From Mytilinidion resinicola (lineage: Eukaryota; Ascomycota; Dothideomycetes; Mytilinidiales; Mytilinidiaceae): a DNA stretch of 64,000 nt. The stretch is taken from contig NW_022985437.1 of assembly GCF_010093595.1 (NCBI RefSeq), positions 3,188,123-3,252,122 on the forward strand, given 5' to 3'. This document shows positions 52,096-61,559 of the stretch, piece after piece. A model generated the notes under the pieces. That model saw only the letters and a program-made list of their open reading frames with translations, was not told where the DNA came from and ran no database searches. The translations under genes were made by a program, and so were the position numbers. Within the stretch, counting starts at the first letter, position 1. Every line of letters begins with the position of its first letter.

Positions 52096-52671
52096 ATGAA
52101 CACTCAAACCCGCCCATTCCGCTTCCGCCTCGCCAACCGCACCGCAACGCGCCACCAACCTCCCCGCCCTCGAAACGGCCCGCTGCCCATCCCGCCAACC
52201 TTCCCGTTCATGCAAGCACCCTTCGACATCCGCCTCATCATCGCCTCCTTCGCCGTCACGTTCCCCCACCGCCTGCCCGTCCTCGACGCCTGGCACGGCC
52301 GCTTCCTCATCCCCGATCTGCGCCGCACCGACCCCGACTCGAGCGGCTTCACCGAGGCCCAGCCCGGCACGGTCGATGACCTGCCAATTGTCATCGCACT
52401 GCGAAGCGCCCCGCAGATGCGCACCGCGGAGGGCCAGCTGGAGCTGCAGACGGTGCGCGGAAGATTCTACATGAGGAACGAGTTCGAGTTCGATGCGTGG
52501 GGGCTGTACATGGCGCGGATCACGCAGCTGCAGGGGTTCGCGTTCCAGCACCTGAGGGTGGTGGTCTTGACGGAGTGGACGGACATGTCGCCGAACTGTA
52601 CGCTTTCGCTGGAGGAGATCGCGCAGGGTACGGGGGGCAGGGTGAGGGTGGTGGTGGAGCTGCGGGAGTAG
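52096..52671 (+). CDS. Intact ORF, 191 aa, paralogue of 54990-55910
   Basis: Clean frame from ATG 52096 (A at -3) to TAG 52669-52671, GC-rich at third positions, no introns. After a basic N-terminus (MNTQTRPFRFRLANRTA) the shared domain begins: FDIRLIIASFAVTFPHRLPV, HGRFLIPDL, GTVDDLPIVIALRS, RGRFYMRNEFEFDAWGL and FQHLRVVVL. The same blocks occur in the divergent ORF at 54990-55910, about 45% alike by eye in these stretches. I do not recognise a named domain; the layout resembles the post-F-box region of uncharacterised fungal proteins. It looks functional. Confidence 0.65.
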   Translation: MNTQTRPFRFRLANRTATRHQPPRPRNGPLPIPPTFPFMQAPFDIRLIIASFAVTFPHRLPVLDAWHGRFLIPDLRRTDPDSSGFTEAQPGTVDDLPIVIALRSAPQMRTAEGQLELQTVRGRFYMRNEFEFDAWGLYMARITQLQGFAFQHLRVVVLTEWTDMSPNCTLSLEEIAQGTGGRVRVVVELRE

Positions 52672-53105
52672 GGGGTGGGGGGAATTGGGGGAAGGGGGTG
52701 AGGTTGCTGAGGGGGTTGAGAGCGGGCTGGGGGGGTCTGAGTAGATGATTTTGGGGTGCAGAGGATGTCAACATTTCGGTCTCTTGAATTGGGACGCTGC
52801 TCGGTATAGTCATTGACGGTGTGCTGCATCTGTTTGAGGTGGCCCAAAATGCCCGTGAGATGTTATTTTGCACCCTTTGAATCTGAACATTCGAATCTGA
52901 ATCCGAAGTCTTAGCGAGGTATTTTCTTGCTAATTAAGAGAGCAACAATGAGCAAGGCCTCAATCAAGACAACAGCTGTAGACATTTGAGGTCGTGCTGC
53001 AACTGTCTGAGGTAGTTGACGGGTGTCACCACGTGACGCATCCAACGTCAAAGGCCGCAGCTCCCCAATCATCTTCACCTCTTCCCTCACCGCCTCACCA
53101 TCACC
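52672..53105. other. Intergenic, G-rich
   Basis: G-rich 3' flank (52672-52740), then no coding signal. Confidence 0.5.
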
Positions 53106-53108
53106 ACC

Positions 53109-53420
53109 ATGCACAGGACACCCCCCGGCACCCCCAGCATCAGTCAAGACGGTACTAGAGGAGATCAGATTCGAAATCCGCAGCTCAATGTGCCACCACT
53201 CGACGTGCTTCGGCCCAAGCTGCTACCGCTCGACGAGCTTCCACTCAAGCTGCTACCACTCGACATGTTGCCGCTAGACCTGCTTCTCCTCGACGTGTTG
53301 TCGCTCAACGTGCTGCCGCTCGATGTGTTCCCTTGCCAGCGGACACAAAAGCGCCCATCCTTCGCATGGTCTCGAGACACCTCTCCTTCGACACCCTCAC
53401 TCCACTATTCGACGAGGTAA
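53109..53420 (+). CDS. ORF with Leu/Pro/Asp pentapeptide-like repeats, 103 aa
   Basis: ATG 53109 opens MHRTPPGTPSISQDGTRGDQ and runs into about nine consecutive units of five residues: PLDVL, PKLL, PLDEL, PLKLL, PLDML, PLDLL, LLDVL, SLNVL, PLDVF. It then ends in a basic tail and stop. The repeat unit is 15 bp. On the other strand the same DNA reads a Ser/Gly-rich repeat (SSGSSLSGSS type), so which strand codes is uncertain. Unknown family; possibly a relic. Confidence 0.35.
   Translation: MHRTPPGTPSISQDGTRGDQIRNPQLNVPPLDVLRPKLLPLDELPLKLLPLDMLPLDLLLLDVLSLNVLPLDVFPCQRTQKRPSFAWSRDTSPSTPSLHYSTR
53193..53330. repeat. 15-bp minisatellite, about 9 units
   Basis: The unit resembles CTGCCGCTCGACGTG. 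Units stay exactly in phase, which is typical for coding minisatellites. Confidence 0.75.
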
Positions 53421-53424
53421 GCCG

Positions 53425-53835
53425 ACCCTCTTCACTACCAAAACGGGTAGCTTTCACTTAGGCTAACGAAACCTTTCACTTAGGTCGAGCCCCCTCGGCA
53501 TCTTGATTCAAGCAGGAGAGATTACAATCGGACCTCATACAATGGATGCCAATTGGATAATGCCGTTTCTTTATAAAGAAAATGTTGTCATGGTACATCT
53601 CGCCATCCAGACCTTGCTGCTGCCAGTCATGTGTAGCAAGCGACGCTAAATTTACAACCTAGGACATGAGATGGTGGGTCAAGAACGCAAGTCTGCTGGA
53701 AACTTGCACAAACGCTGGGGACCGAGGCCGCAAGAGGGGCGGCGTCTAATTGGGAGGTGAAGCAGAGGTAAAGAGGTCCTAAATTACAAGTGAAGAAGAG
53801 AGGTCTAATCTAATGGACAGGTACAAAAAGCATAG
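53425..53835. other. No gene
   Basis: TTTCACTTAGG occurs twice at about 53453 and 53478, and AAGTGAAGAAGAGAGGTC near 53790. No coding signal. Confidence 0.4.
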
Positions 53836-54020
53836 TTGGATAGCTTCTCGTCACCGACAGCTGGCCTACCCCGACAGCCCCTTGCTCACCTCACCCTAAG
53901 GCCACCCCAGCAGGACGACGTCTTTCCAACACCAAGTCTCGCGCGAACCTCACCTCCGACTTCTCGGGTATCTGACTTTGCTGGAGATCATGAATCGTAT
54001 ATCCGCATCGGCCAACTTTT

Positions 54021-54749
54021 ATGCGCTCGTCAGTAACCTCTTCCTCACCCAGAGGTTACCCCGGCCTCGTGGGCCAGCGCATTTCAACCCCAAATCTCTT
54101 GCCTGTATCGCACACTCCCAGCCATCCCTCAACACTTACCCGAGTCCCGGCCTCTCCAGCCTCCTCTTCTGCCGGAAACCGTGAATCGCACGTGCGCATC
54201 GGTGAGCTTTGCCGCCACGTGAAGGACCTTGAGGACCGCCTGGAGGCCATAGCCAAGGAGCACGCCACGATCCAGAATTGGCTGCTCGCGCAATTGATTG
54301 CTCAAAACGGCCTGGAATCGATTCCTCTCCCTGATGTCTCTGCCGGAGACTCCAGATTGGACGCCTGCTTGAAGCGTATTGTGGAGCTGGAAAAGGAGGT
54401 GGAGGCCAGTCGGAAGGCGCGTGAGGCCCGCCAAAACGACGAAGACTTCATGACGTTTGAGGATGAAGAGAATTTGGACGCCGAATTCCTCTCTCTTTCC
54501 TGTGCCTTTCTCGTCGGACCTGTGGAGCGTGAGTTTGGAGAAGGCAGGAAGTATTGTCTCGAGCTGGAGCTTGGTATGGCGAGGAACGAAAAACGTGCTT
54601 TTGGAGTGTTTGAAAGCTGGGGTGCATACCTGCGGTTCCATGGCTGCTGCCGTCCTGGCCGTCGAATCAAGGGTTGGGTGAGTTATAGGCAGATCATGTT
54701 TGGTTCTTCATGGGGATGGGGACCAGGGTTAAGGAATGCGACTTTTTGA
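54021..54749 (+). CDS. Coiled-coil ORF, 242 aa
   Basis: Frame open from ATG 54021 to TGA 54749. A Ser/Pro-rich N-terminus (about 1-50) is followed by HVRIGELCRHVKDLEDRLEA and a helical stretch to about residue 150 (LDACLKRIVELEKEVEASRK), then an acidic segment and a C-terminal part with Trp/Gly (FGSSWGWGPG). A coiled coil of about 80 residues is evident. Upstream, 53850-54015 is a decayed duplicate of the N-terminal part (SDFAGDHESYIRIGQL against SSSAGNRESHVRIGEL). The C-terminal 25 residues may run into an intron after GRRIKGW. Unknown family. Confidence 0.5.
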   Translation: MRSSVTSSSPRGYPGLVGQRISTPNLLPVSHTPSHPSTLTRVPASPASSSAGNRESHVRIGELCRHVKDLEDRLEAIAKEHATIQNWLLAQLIAQNGLESIPLPDVSAGDSRLDACLKRIVELEKEVEASRKAREARQNDEDFMTFEDEENLDAEFLSLSCAFLVGPVEREFGEGRKYCLELELGMARNEKRAFGVFESWGAYLRFHGCCRPGRRIKGWVSYRQIMFGSSWGWGPGLRNATF

Positions 54750-54989
54750 GTACCTCAAAGCTGGTTGGGCCGCCCAGACGGATTTAGATAGGCAAACAAA
54801 GGCTGCATTCGAAGGAGCTAAATTTGAAGCGTGGAAACCTTGACATCAGCCTAAGTTTTTATGATACGATAAGACGCCTCAAACGTCGTCCGGTGTAGGC
54901 CAAGACATAGTATTCTTTCATTGCGAGTCTCTTCCGAAGTCTACCAAGCCTTGCAAAACTCTCATACTCTCCAGCCGAATCGGAACCCT

Positions 54990-55910
54990 CTACAAACTCA
55001 CCCCTTCAATCGCACCCACCAACCCATCCTCCTGCTCCTCCACCCAAGATCCGCCCCTCTGCACAACTGCCATTCTCTCGTCGTGTGTCACGCCTTCCAC
55101 CATCGGCCGCCCTCCCAAGGTGTGTCGGATCCTCCTCACCCTCTCCTGAACTACACCCCTCATCTCCACCACCCCAACTTCCTCCTCAATCCGCTCCACC
55201 TCGCAAAACCCATCTTCCTGGTGCTCAACACACCGCAGCGACTCCACTCCGCCGCACTCAACCCTCAGTAAACTCTCCCACTTCCCCGACCGCGATCTAG
55301 CCACCAAAACCGCCACCAGATCCACCACCCGCAGAACCTGCTCTCTAACCCCGAAGCTCTCCAACGCTTCGTGCCCTACCCCGTACTGCCACTCATCTTG
55401 CCACTCGATCAGCCCCCGCGCCGCGATCGTGACGTTCTCAAGCCCCTTCAGCGCTGCCAACGCCGCCAATCCTGGCAGCCCGTTGCGGGGGTCCAAGTCA
55501 CTCAGCACCAGGCGGCGCAGGTGCCGGAACCCGAAGCCGATCCGCACCGGCGAGATGTCCTGCATGGTGGCGAGGTCGAGTTCGAGCGTGTCGAAGACGA
55601 AGGTGTTGTGGTGGTAGAACTCGGCGCGGTGGTCGCGGAGCTCGGGCGCGTCGGTGTCGTTGTGGAGGGTGCCGCGGAGGGCGATGAGGAGGGGCAAGTC
55701 GTCGACTGTGCCGGGCAGATTTGCGGTGGCGGCGGGGGAGATCGGTGAGGGAGGGGGCAAGTTGGTGAGGATGAAGTGGCCGGCGGCGACGCGGTGGACC
55801 TCGAGGGGGCAAGGGAATGAGACGGCGAAGGAGGTTATGAGGACGCGGATGGCTTGGGGGACGCGGAAGAGGGGGAATTCGGTTGGTGGGCTGGGGCTGG
55901 GCTGAGACAT
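54990..55910 (-). CDS. Intact ORF, 306 aa, paralogue of 52096-52671
   Basis: The frame is open from 56120, but the ATG at 55910 (MSQPSPSPPTEFPLFRVPQ) is preferred because the conserved domain starts soon after and the upstream 70 residues have leader-like composition. Shared blocks: IRVLITSFAVSFPCPLEVH, GTVDDLPLLIALRG, RAEFYHHNTFVFDTLELDLA and GFRHLRRLVLSDLDP. It has about 120 extra C-terminal residues with acidic and Arg-rich helices (HEALESFGVREQVLRVVDLV). Not a known domain to me. Convergent with the coiled-coil ORF at 54021. Confidence 0.6.
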   Translation of the reverse strand: MSQPSPSPPTEFPLFRVPQAIRVLITSFAVSFPCPLEVHRVAAGHFILTNLPPPSPISPAATANLPGTVDDLPLLIALRGTLHNDTDAPELRDHRAEFYHHNTFVFDTLELDLATMQDISPVRIGFGFRHLRRLVLSDLDPRNGLPGLAALAALKGLENVTIAARGLIEWQDEWQYGVGHEALESFGVREQVLRVVDLVAVLVARSRSGKWESLLRVECGGVESLRCVEHQEDGFCEVERIEEEVGVVEMRGVVQERVRRIRHTLGGRPMVEGVTHDERMAVVQRGGSWVEEQEDGLVGAIEGVSL

Positions 55911-57105
55911 GGTGGTTGTGTGGTCGTGAGGTGGGTTTGCTGTGATGTTGTGGGGGAGAATGAGGTCTTGAGAAGAGGAGCAGTGACGATCAAGAGAAGT
56001 GGAGATTAAGAGTCTCTGGGCTTTGGACAATGAGGTATCGAAGTATTCAAATTTTGTGGAATAGGAAGGTCGGGTGCTGGAGTGGTGGCTGCGCACGAAC
56101 CCCGGAGATCCCACCGTCACTTAATCCAAACTTGGCAAACACGCGCACTTGATCGTTCTGCCTACGCAGTACCCAGAATACCTAGGGAGAGGTATCACCT
56201 CCGCACCGTGCAAGTTCTACATCTTCTTTGCCTGCTCCTTCACTAGCCCTCCTACGATGCCTCCCGGCGGCTGGCTTCAGAGCCGACTTGATATCTAGCT
56301 CCTTAATCCTACCTCTCTTCATGAGGGTATGAATTGGCGGCTTAATTCCGAGAAGATGCTGTTGGAATAAAGCTGTTAGAGTTGGCTCGTGTGGTGTTTA
56401 CTTTGCTTGGAAATCACCTTTGCTTGGAAATCACAATATCTATCGGCCCTGATTTCGAGATCCGAGTAGTGGCTAAGAAGACGATAATACATATTACGTC
56501 AAGGAATGCGCTCTGCTCCTTTACTGTGCGTAGTGACTCATCCTATTGATATCATTCTCATGAAGAGATCACATTTTCAATCTGTGTATACCCGTCTGTC
56601 ACTGCCTGGAGTGGCTTCTAGAGTTTACCAGCTGTCCAACCTGCTGAGTTTCCTTCCAATTGCGAGGTCTGAAATTAGCATGAGGCACTACAAGCGGTAT
56701 TAGAGAAGTGTACTTAGATCAACTGCAAGCCCTTGTAAATCATTCTAGTAAAACAGAGACATGATGTCAAGATTACCGGTGAATGCTGGCGATATTGCTC
56801 TGTGTATAGTTTAATAAAGTCGCGGGGGTGCTGAGACTCCTATATAGAGTAGCAAGAAAATTTGAAGCTATTCTGAATTGACATTTATGATTAGGTAGTA
56901 GATATGCAGTCCTAATTCTCGTGTTGCTAGGCGCCGCCGAGGCCGCAGGGCGAGCAGCTAGCGCTTGGATGCTCTGCTCCCGATATCAAAGACTTCCGAC
57001 GTCAAATTTGGCGTCCAACTCCTATCCTTCTCCCCCCCAAACGACCCCTCTCGTGCACCTGTACCTTCCACATATCCATCACCTTGATCTCGACCTAAGC
57101 AGCGC
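55911..57105. other. Promoter region and gene-free DNA
   Basis: 55911-56120 is the likely leader of the minus-strand gene. 56130-57100 contains only short frames; 56700-56900 is AT-richer. A frame continuous with the RING gene's presumed first exon opens at 56921. Confidence 0.4.
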
Positions 57106-57307
57106 CAGGATGAGCGACTGTAGCAGCACCTCCGGCAGCAGTTGGTCGGACTCGGAAAGCCAATTTGACCTCCCGCCCAACGACAAGCCTGACGCGGCGC
57201 CGATGTAGCAACCTGCCGTTGTTATTAGAGTTCCTAGGCTCCGATTGGACTCGGAAACTGAGCCTACTGCATCACATTTAACCTAACCCGAGGGCCCCGT
57301 CATGTAG

Positions 57308-58841
57308 TCATGCGACTTGTGCTTTGAGGGCAAAAAGCCGACCCGGTTCATTCGAACCTCGTGTAACCACGAGTTTTGCAAGAAGTGCTTCATCCGATGG
57401 ATACGCCAATCTGCTCATCCCGACTGCAGATGCCCGACCTGCAGGGAGCCGTTTGGGCTTGCGCAGGTGCTCGGCGCGCAACTCTCCGGACGGATGCCGT
57501 CACGAGAGACGGCGCTGGAATTTCGAGATATGGCGGTAAGATACCACGTCTGGACGGTTATCTCTACGCACCTTGCTAATTTGCTGGAATTAGGAGCGCG
57601 ATCCCCAACATCGCTCATTCTCACTCGTCTCAAACCGCGCCCGAACCGAATTACTCGAGACCTTCAGAATCCCCGGCCCTCTCAATATCACCTGTATCGA
57701 GTATAACGAATGTCCGGTCCGAGGAACGTACCGTCGCCCAGGCCGCGGTGAAAAAGAGTCGGAGTTTGATATGATGAGAATGCTAGCCCGATATCGACAG
57801 CGACAGGGATATCGGTTGCATTACGGCGTCTATTGGGACCCGAGCGTAAGCACGCACGCAGGATTCGCCTGGGAGACGTTCTATATGGCCAATTCGTTCG
57901 GTTTCAGCTCACACAACCCCGAAAACAGCCTTGATCGTTTCAGCCGACGAGCGTTTGGGTGGATACATCGGATAAACGTGAATACGCTCGTTGGCCACCG
58001 GGCTCAAGAAGCCTTTCGGAATCTGTGTGATCAGTTGGCGACGTTGCGGACGAGCGCCAGGGGTGACTACAAGGAGCTGATGCTATCCGACGAGTGCGTG
58101 CAGAAGTACCTATGCCACTCGTTCGACTATGGCCACAGAACCTCGCTTGCAAACGCCCCGGCGTTCGTTGATCTGGTCCTGCTTCTTGCCGCAAAGCTCG
58201 TTTTCGCCGTAAAAGCCAAGAAATGGAACCTCAGGCTAGGTTGGGGTCCGAATGCCTTCCGCTACAAGTGGTCTTGCCCCTTTGATCACACTGTGCCCGG
58301 GCACAGATACCCGTTCTCACAGCTGATCCGCACGGAATGCACACAAGAAGAGAAGGATGCGGCAAAAGCGATATTTGACCGGAAGTATCAAGAAATGGTA
58401 GATGGCGTCAAACGCGAAAAGAACTTCCACCAATCATCCATAGAAGAGGTTGAAGCCATTGTCAAGGGAAAACGACCGAGACGACCTGATCTGCTTTCAT
58501 TGAAGCGCAAGCGCGAGGCGACAAAAGAACATGAGCTTTCCTTGAAGCGAAAGAGAGCGGCGGAGAGGCTAGAGGAGCGACCACGTCAACCATTGAGACC
58601 GACGCCGAGCTCGCTGATGCGGGGGCCACCAGACAGAGAGGGCATGAGGAGGCAAGGTGGGCTACGTGCCATTCCCCACACTGCAGAGGCCCGCATGAGG
58701 CCCCAGAGAGCTCCTACAAGCCCTGGCCCTGATTCGGACGATGATGAGCCAAAAATGTCTCCTGAGCAGATTGCAGAATGGGAGAACAAGATGAGGTTCA
58801 GCAACTTTCGGGATGATGGGGAGGGTCAGGGTGGGACCTAA
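57308..58841 (+). CDS. RING-finger protein, spliced, at least 491 aa (5' exon unresolved)
   Basis: Exon 57308-57535 encodes SCDLCFEGKK, TSCNHEFCKKCFIRWI and CRCPTCREPFGLAQVL, a complete C3HC4 RING (E3 ubiquitin-ligase type). The intron 57536-57593 (GTAAGA, branch GCTAAT, TTAG, 58 nt) is phase 0. Exon 57594-58841 adds 415 residues: SFSLVSNRARTELLETFRIP, a Trp/Tyr-rich domain (YGVYWDPSVSTHAGFAWETF, LGWGPNAFRYKWSCPFDHTV) and a basic C-terminal helix with LSLKRKRE repeats ending in an acidic SDDDEPKMSPEQIAEWENKM. A likely ATG is at 57110 (MSDCSSTSGSSWSDSESQFD), but its frame meets TAG at 57206, and a GTAGCA...TAG intron (57205-57307) would shift the phase by one, so the first exon needs cDNA. Probably functional; the substrate is unknown. 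Confidence 0.65.
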
Positions 58842-60975
58842 CGGAATTTTCGGGGCGTTCCATGAGGAAAGAAAAGCCTTTTAGTAGGAAGGAAAGACTG
58901 CTTGGTATGAAAGCGATGGCATCTAGCAGGTGCTGGGGAGCATGGGCTGGTAATGTTCGATCGGGATGGAGGTGGTAAGATGGCATTGGGCGGACTAAAA
59001 GCGTCTCCAGTTTTAATACACAGCGGTCATACAAATGTGCACTTTCTTCTGATAATCACATCACTGCTTCTGCCTCGAAGCTCACAGTTAGCTTAGAAGA
59101 GCTGAGTAATGACAAAATGATGTTCAAACCTGAATTCGCTGTCTTGATACTATGGAATTTACGTGATGCCAGCTGCACTCTCTCTAGATTTAAACGCAGC
59201 AGACAAACACTTCAGGCTATTCGATATTACCCATATTTGAAGTCATAGGGCATAGACCACGAATACTCCATCGGTCGAGCTGCAGGATTGCTCGCACAGC
59301 ATCACTGTCAGGAGGGGCCTAGCTAGGAGGTTGTGGGCCAGTCAAAAGGCATTCTGAATTCTACCGCGATATTATTCGCATCATGTGTGTAGATTCAACA
59401 TTTGATATCGATATTACTTGCGGTGAGTCTTCATAAACCCTAAGCATCGAAGAGTCACGCAAAGAGAAGTTAGTGAGAGATATTTTAGATTGAAATAGTC
59501 TATCTGCCGATAAAATCCTATTCCTCTGCTCTATTCTATCCCGCACTCTTTACCAAACCAGCTCCACCCCAGCAAATTACGATCCTTTCAATGCATCCAT
59601 CGGTTCTGCCACTGAATTCCCGGTCACTCGCGCTCCAAAAGCAGCGCCGGAGACCCAGCAACTAATGTTCGCCCATCCAGCTGGCAGCACGGTCGGTCAA
59701 TATACTTCGACGCGCTCAAAGTGTGGCAAACTACATTTTGGGAAGTACAAAAAGCAAAACGGGTGCTGGGGGAGAGATATGTGAGAAGTAGGTCCCGTAT
59801 TCGGGAAACTGTGGCCGATGGGAGCATTTTAGGGGTACCGGGGGGAACCAGGGCCATATCGGGATGCTGCCGATCCGATGCCATTTTTGAGACGAACTGA
59901 AAGCTGCGGGTCAGTGGTTGGAGCTCCCATTGGGTCGAGTCGTAATAGCTCTAGGAGCGGGTGAACGACCACGGGAGACATTTGCGCGGCGGTCACCGCG
60001 CTCCAAAGGGACTCCGTTCTGGTTCCGGTATTGAGGGTGACCACCTTCCTAACGGGCACTTGAGCATCATATCGATCTCACACCCCAGAAGACCACGTCG
60101 AAGGGCGTGAAAGAGCTCCCTGTCTACGGTCTGCAACTGGCCCCAGGTCGTTCAATAGTACCCTACATGGCCGAGGCAGGTGCATGCTCAGTCGAACATA
60201 TCACCCCGATGCGTACGATTTGTCCAGGCAGAAGTCCTGCGGAATCAAGAGAAGACAAGCCCAAGCATAGGCAGGTGCACGCGCAGCCGATGCTGTCACC
60301 CCAGTGCGTTCGGCCTGCTCTAGCAGGTTTTCCATTCTCTTTTGACCCCGTCGTTGCTTGAAACATGGCTCACGATAGGCTCTGACTGGATGTACGCGAA
60401 TAGAGCTGGCTTGCGTTTCGGGATTTGGCCAAGGGATAGATATTGCCGGAAATGGGTCGCGTCTCATGGGCGTCGGATGTGAGATATCTCGGACGTTCGT
60501 TGTCGCCTGAGTCTTCGGTCGATGCAGCGTAGACAGGGGAGAGCCGGGCTATCCGAAAGTTTGGTGGTTGCGTTGATAGTGGTGCAGCTCAAAGCTGTAG
60601 TGATACCTGGGAAAGTCCGCTGTTGTGTTGCTGACCGGATATCCGTGGAAGGAGCTTGAACCTCTGTGGTTGGTGCAGTGAGATGCAGGGGAAGCGGCAG
60701 TGTTGATCTTTCGCTGCAGTGCGGAGAGGAGAGGTTGTTTAGGTCCGGGATGTGTATCTTTCTGGTGGAGCGTGGGATAATGTGATGGCGGGTGATAGAG
60801 AGAGGATACGGAATGCGGAGGTGCCTCGCTGATGACGCGTTTTGAGGTGACGTAGAAACTTTGGACACCTCCTTCAAGCGCCTCGTCACGACAACATCAT
60901 TCAAACACGTTCTCAATTACGCGTATGTACCTTCACGAAACTATCAGAACGAAGACAAATACTGATCTACAAACA
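58842..60975. other. Mostly gene-free; scraps of repeats
   Basis: On the minus strand 59740-59800 reads TACTTCTCACATATCTCTCC followed by CCCAGCACCCG, the 5' block of the IPH/REMQE units, so an extra scrap lies here. 59050-59560 is AT-richer without signal. 60464-60916 has a minus frame of 150 codons without features, probably chance. 60900-60981 contains the leader of the next gene with an intron-like end (AACACAG). Confidence 0.35.
60174..60316 (+). repeat. Direct repeat of about 43 bp, 93 bp apart
   Basis: GGCAGGTGCATGCTCAGTCG and GGCAGGTGCACGCGCAGCCG begin the two copies (about 60177 and 60270), which then share TNTCACCCC.NTGCGTNCG. Imperfect. Confidence 0.5.
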
Positions 60976-60982
60976 CAGCGCG

Positions 60983-61330
60983 ATGAACACCGTCGATGGC
61001 AATTCTCCTGGCATCACCGCCTCCTCCGCAGAGGGCGAGGACGCAAAACCCCCACATCAACCCCCTCATTCTGTTGCACCGGGAGAACTTGACTACAGCA
61101 CGCACTGCCTATTCTGCGCCGAGGAGCTTGACGATGAGGGCCCTGACCCATTGATCACGACATCCTGCGGCCACCGCTTCGGCGCCTCTTGCCTCACCAA
61201 GTTCATGGCATCAGATTTCGCAGGAAACCACGTCCGGTGCCCCATCTGCCGCACTAACTTCAAGCTAGGGGAGGTGCTCGGTATCGCTCTACCTAGGGTA
61301 GTCTCATACACTTCAGTAGGTATCACTTAG
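60983..61330 (+). CDS. RING-finger gene truncated by copia insertion
   Basis: ATG 60983 starts MNTVDGNSPGITASSAEG. The RING reads CLFCAEELDDEGPDPLITTS, CGHRFGASCLTKFM and CPICRTNFKLGEVLG. One ligand position is Gly (HRFG), as in the fragment at 15967. After residue 113 the frame enters the copia LTR: the codons GGT ATC ACT TAG are made partly of the element's first bases ACTTAG, which supply the stop. So the ORF is an accidental 115-residue remainder of a longer protein; the RING itself is complete. Homologous fungal proteins continue well past the RING. It could still be translated. Confidence 0.75.
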   Translation: MNTVDGNSPGITASSAEGEDAKPPHQPPHSVAPGELDYSTHCLFCAEELDDEGPDPLITTSCGHRFGASCLTKFMASDFAGNHVRCPICRTNFKLGEVLGIALPRVVSYTSVGIT

Positions 61331-61541
61331 GTTGCAAATTGACGTGAACTCTGTCTTATTTCGGGGGCCCGAAGGCCAAACTATATACTACGTAGGAAGT
61401 GACTGTACGCGTAGGCAGAAGCACTAATTAGAGACAGCAGTAGGCACGGTAGGCACGGTAGGCCACCGTACCCTAACCCCTCTCTGTAGAAGTTGTAACT
61501 GGCTAGGCATATAGGCAGCTACTATGCCAGCAACTCTAAGT
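61326..61541 (-). repeat. 3' LTR of the copia element, 216 bp
   Basis: Plus-strand ends are ACTTAGGTTGCAAATTGACG and CCAGCAACTCTAAGT, inverted to each other (ACTTAG..CTAAGT). The boundary at 61541/61542 is set by the polypurine tract, the other by the break in the RING ORF. It shares AAATTGACGTGAACTCTG with the three solo elements. Contains two GTAGGCACG repeats at 61441-61470. Confidence 0.8.
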
Positions 61542-61559
61542 CACCCCCCAACTTCGGAA

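Noticed and set aside
55371..55812. Overlapping ORFs of 104-125 codons
   Set aside because: Shadows of the intact 306-residue ORF on the minus strand in GC-rich sequence.
57940..58194. Minus-strand 84-codon ORF
   Set aside because: Antisense of the RING gene's large exon.
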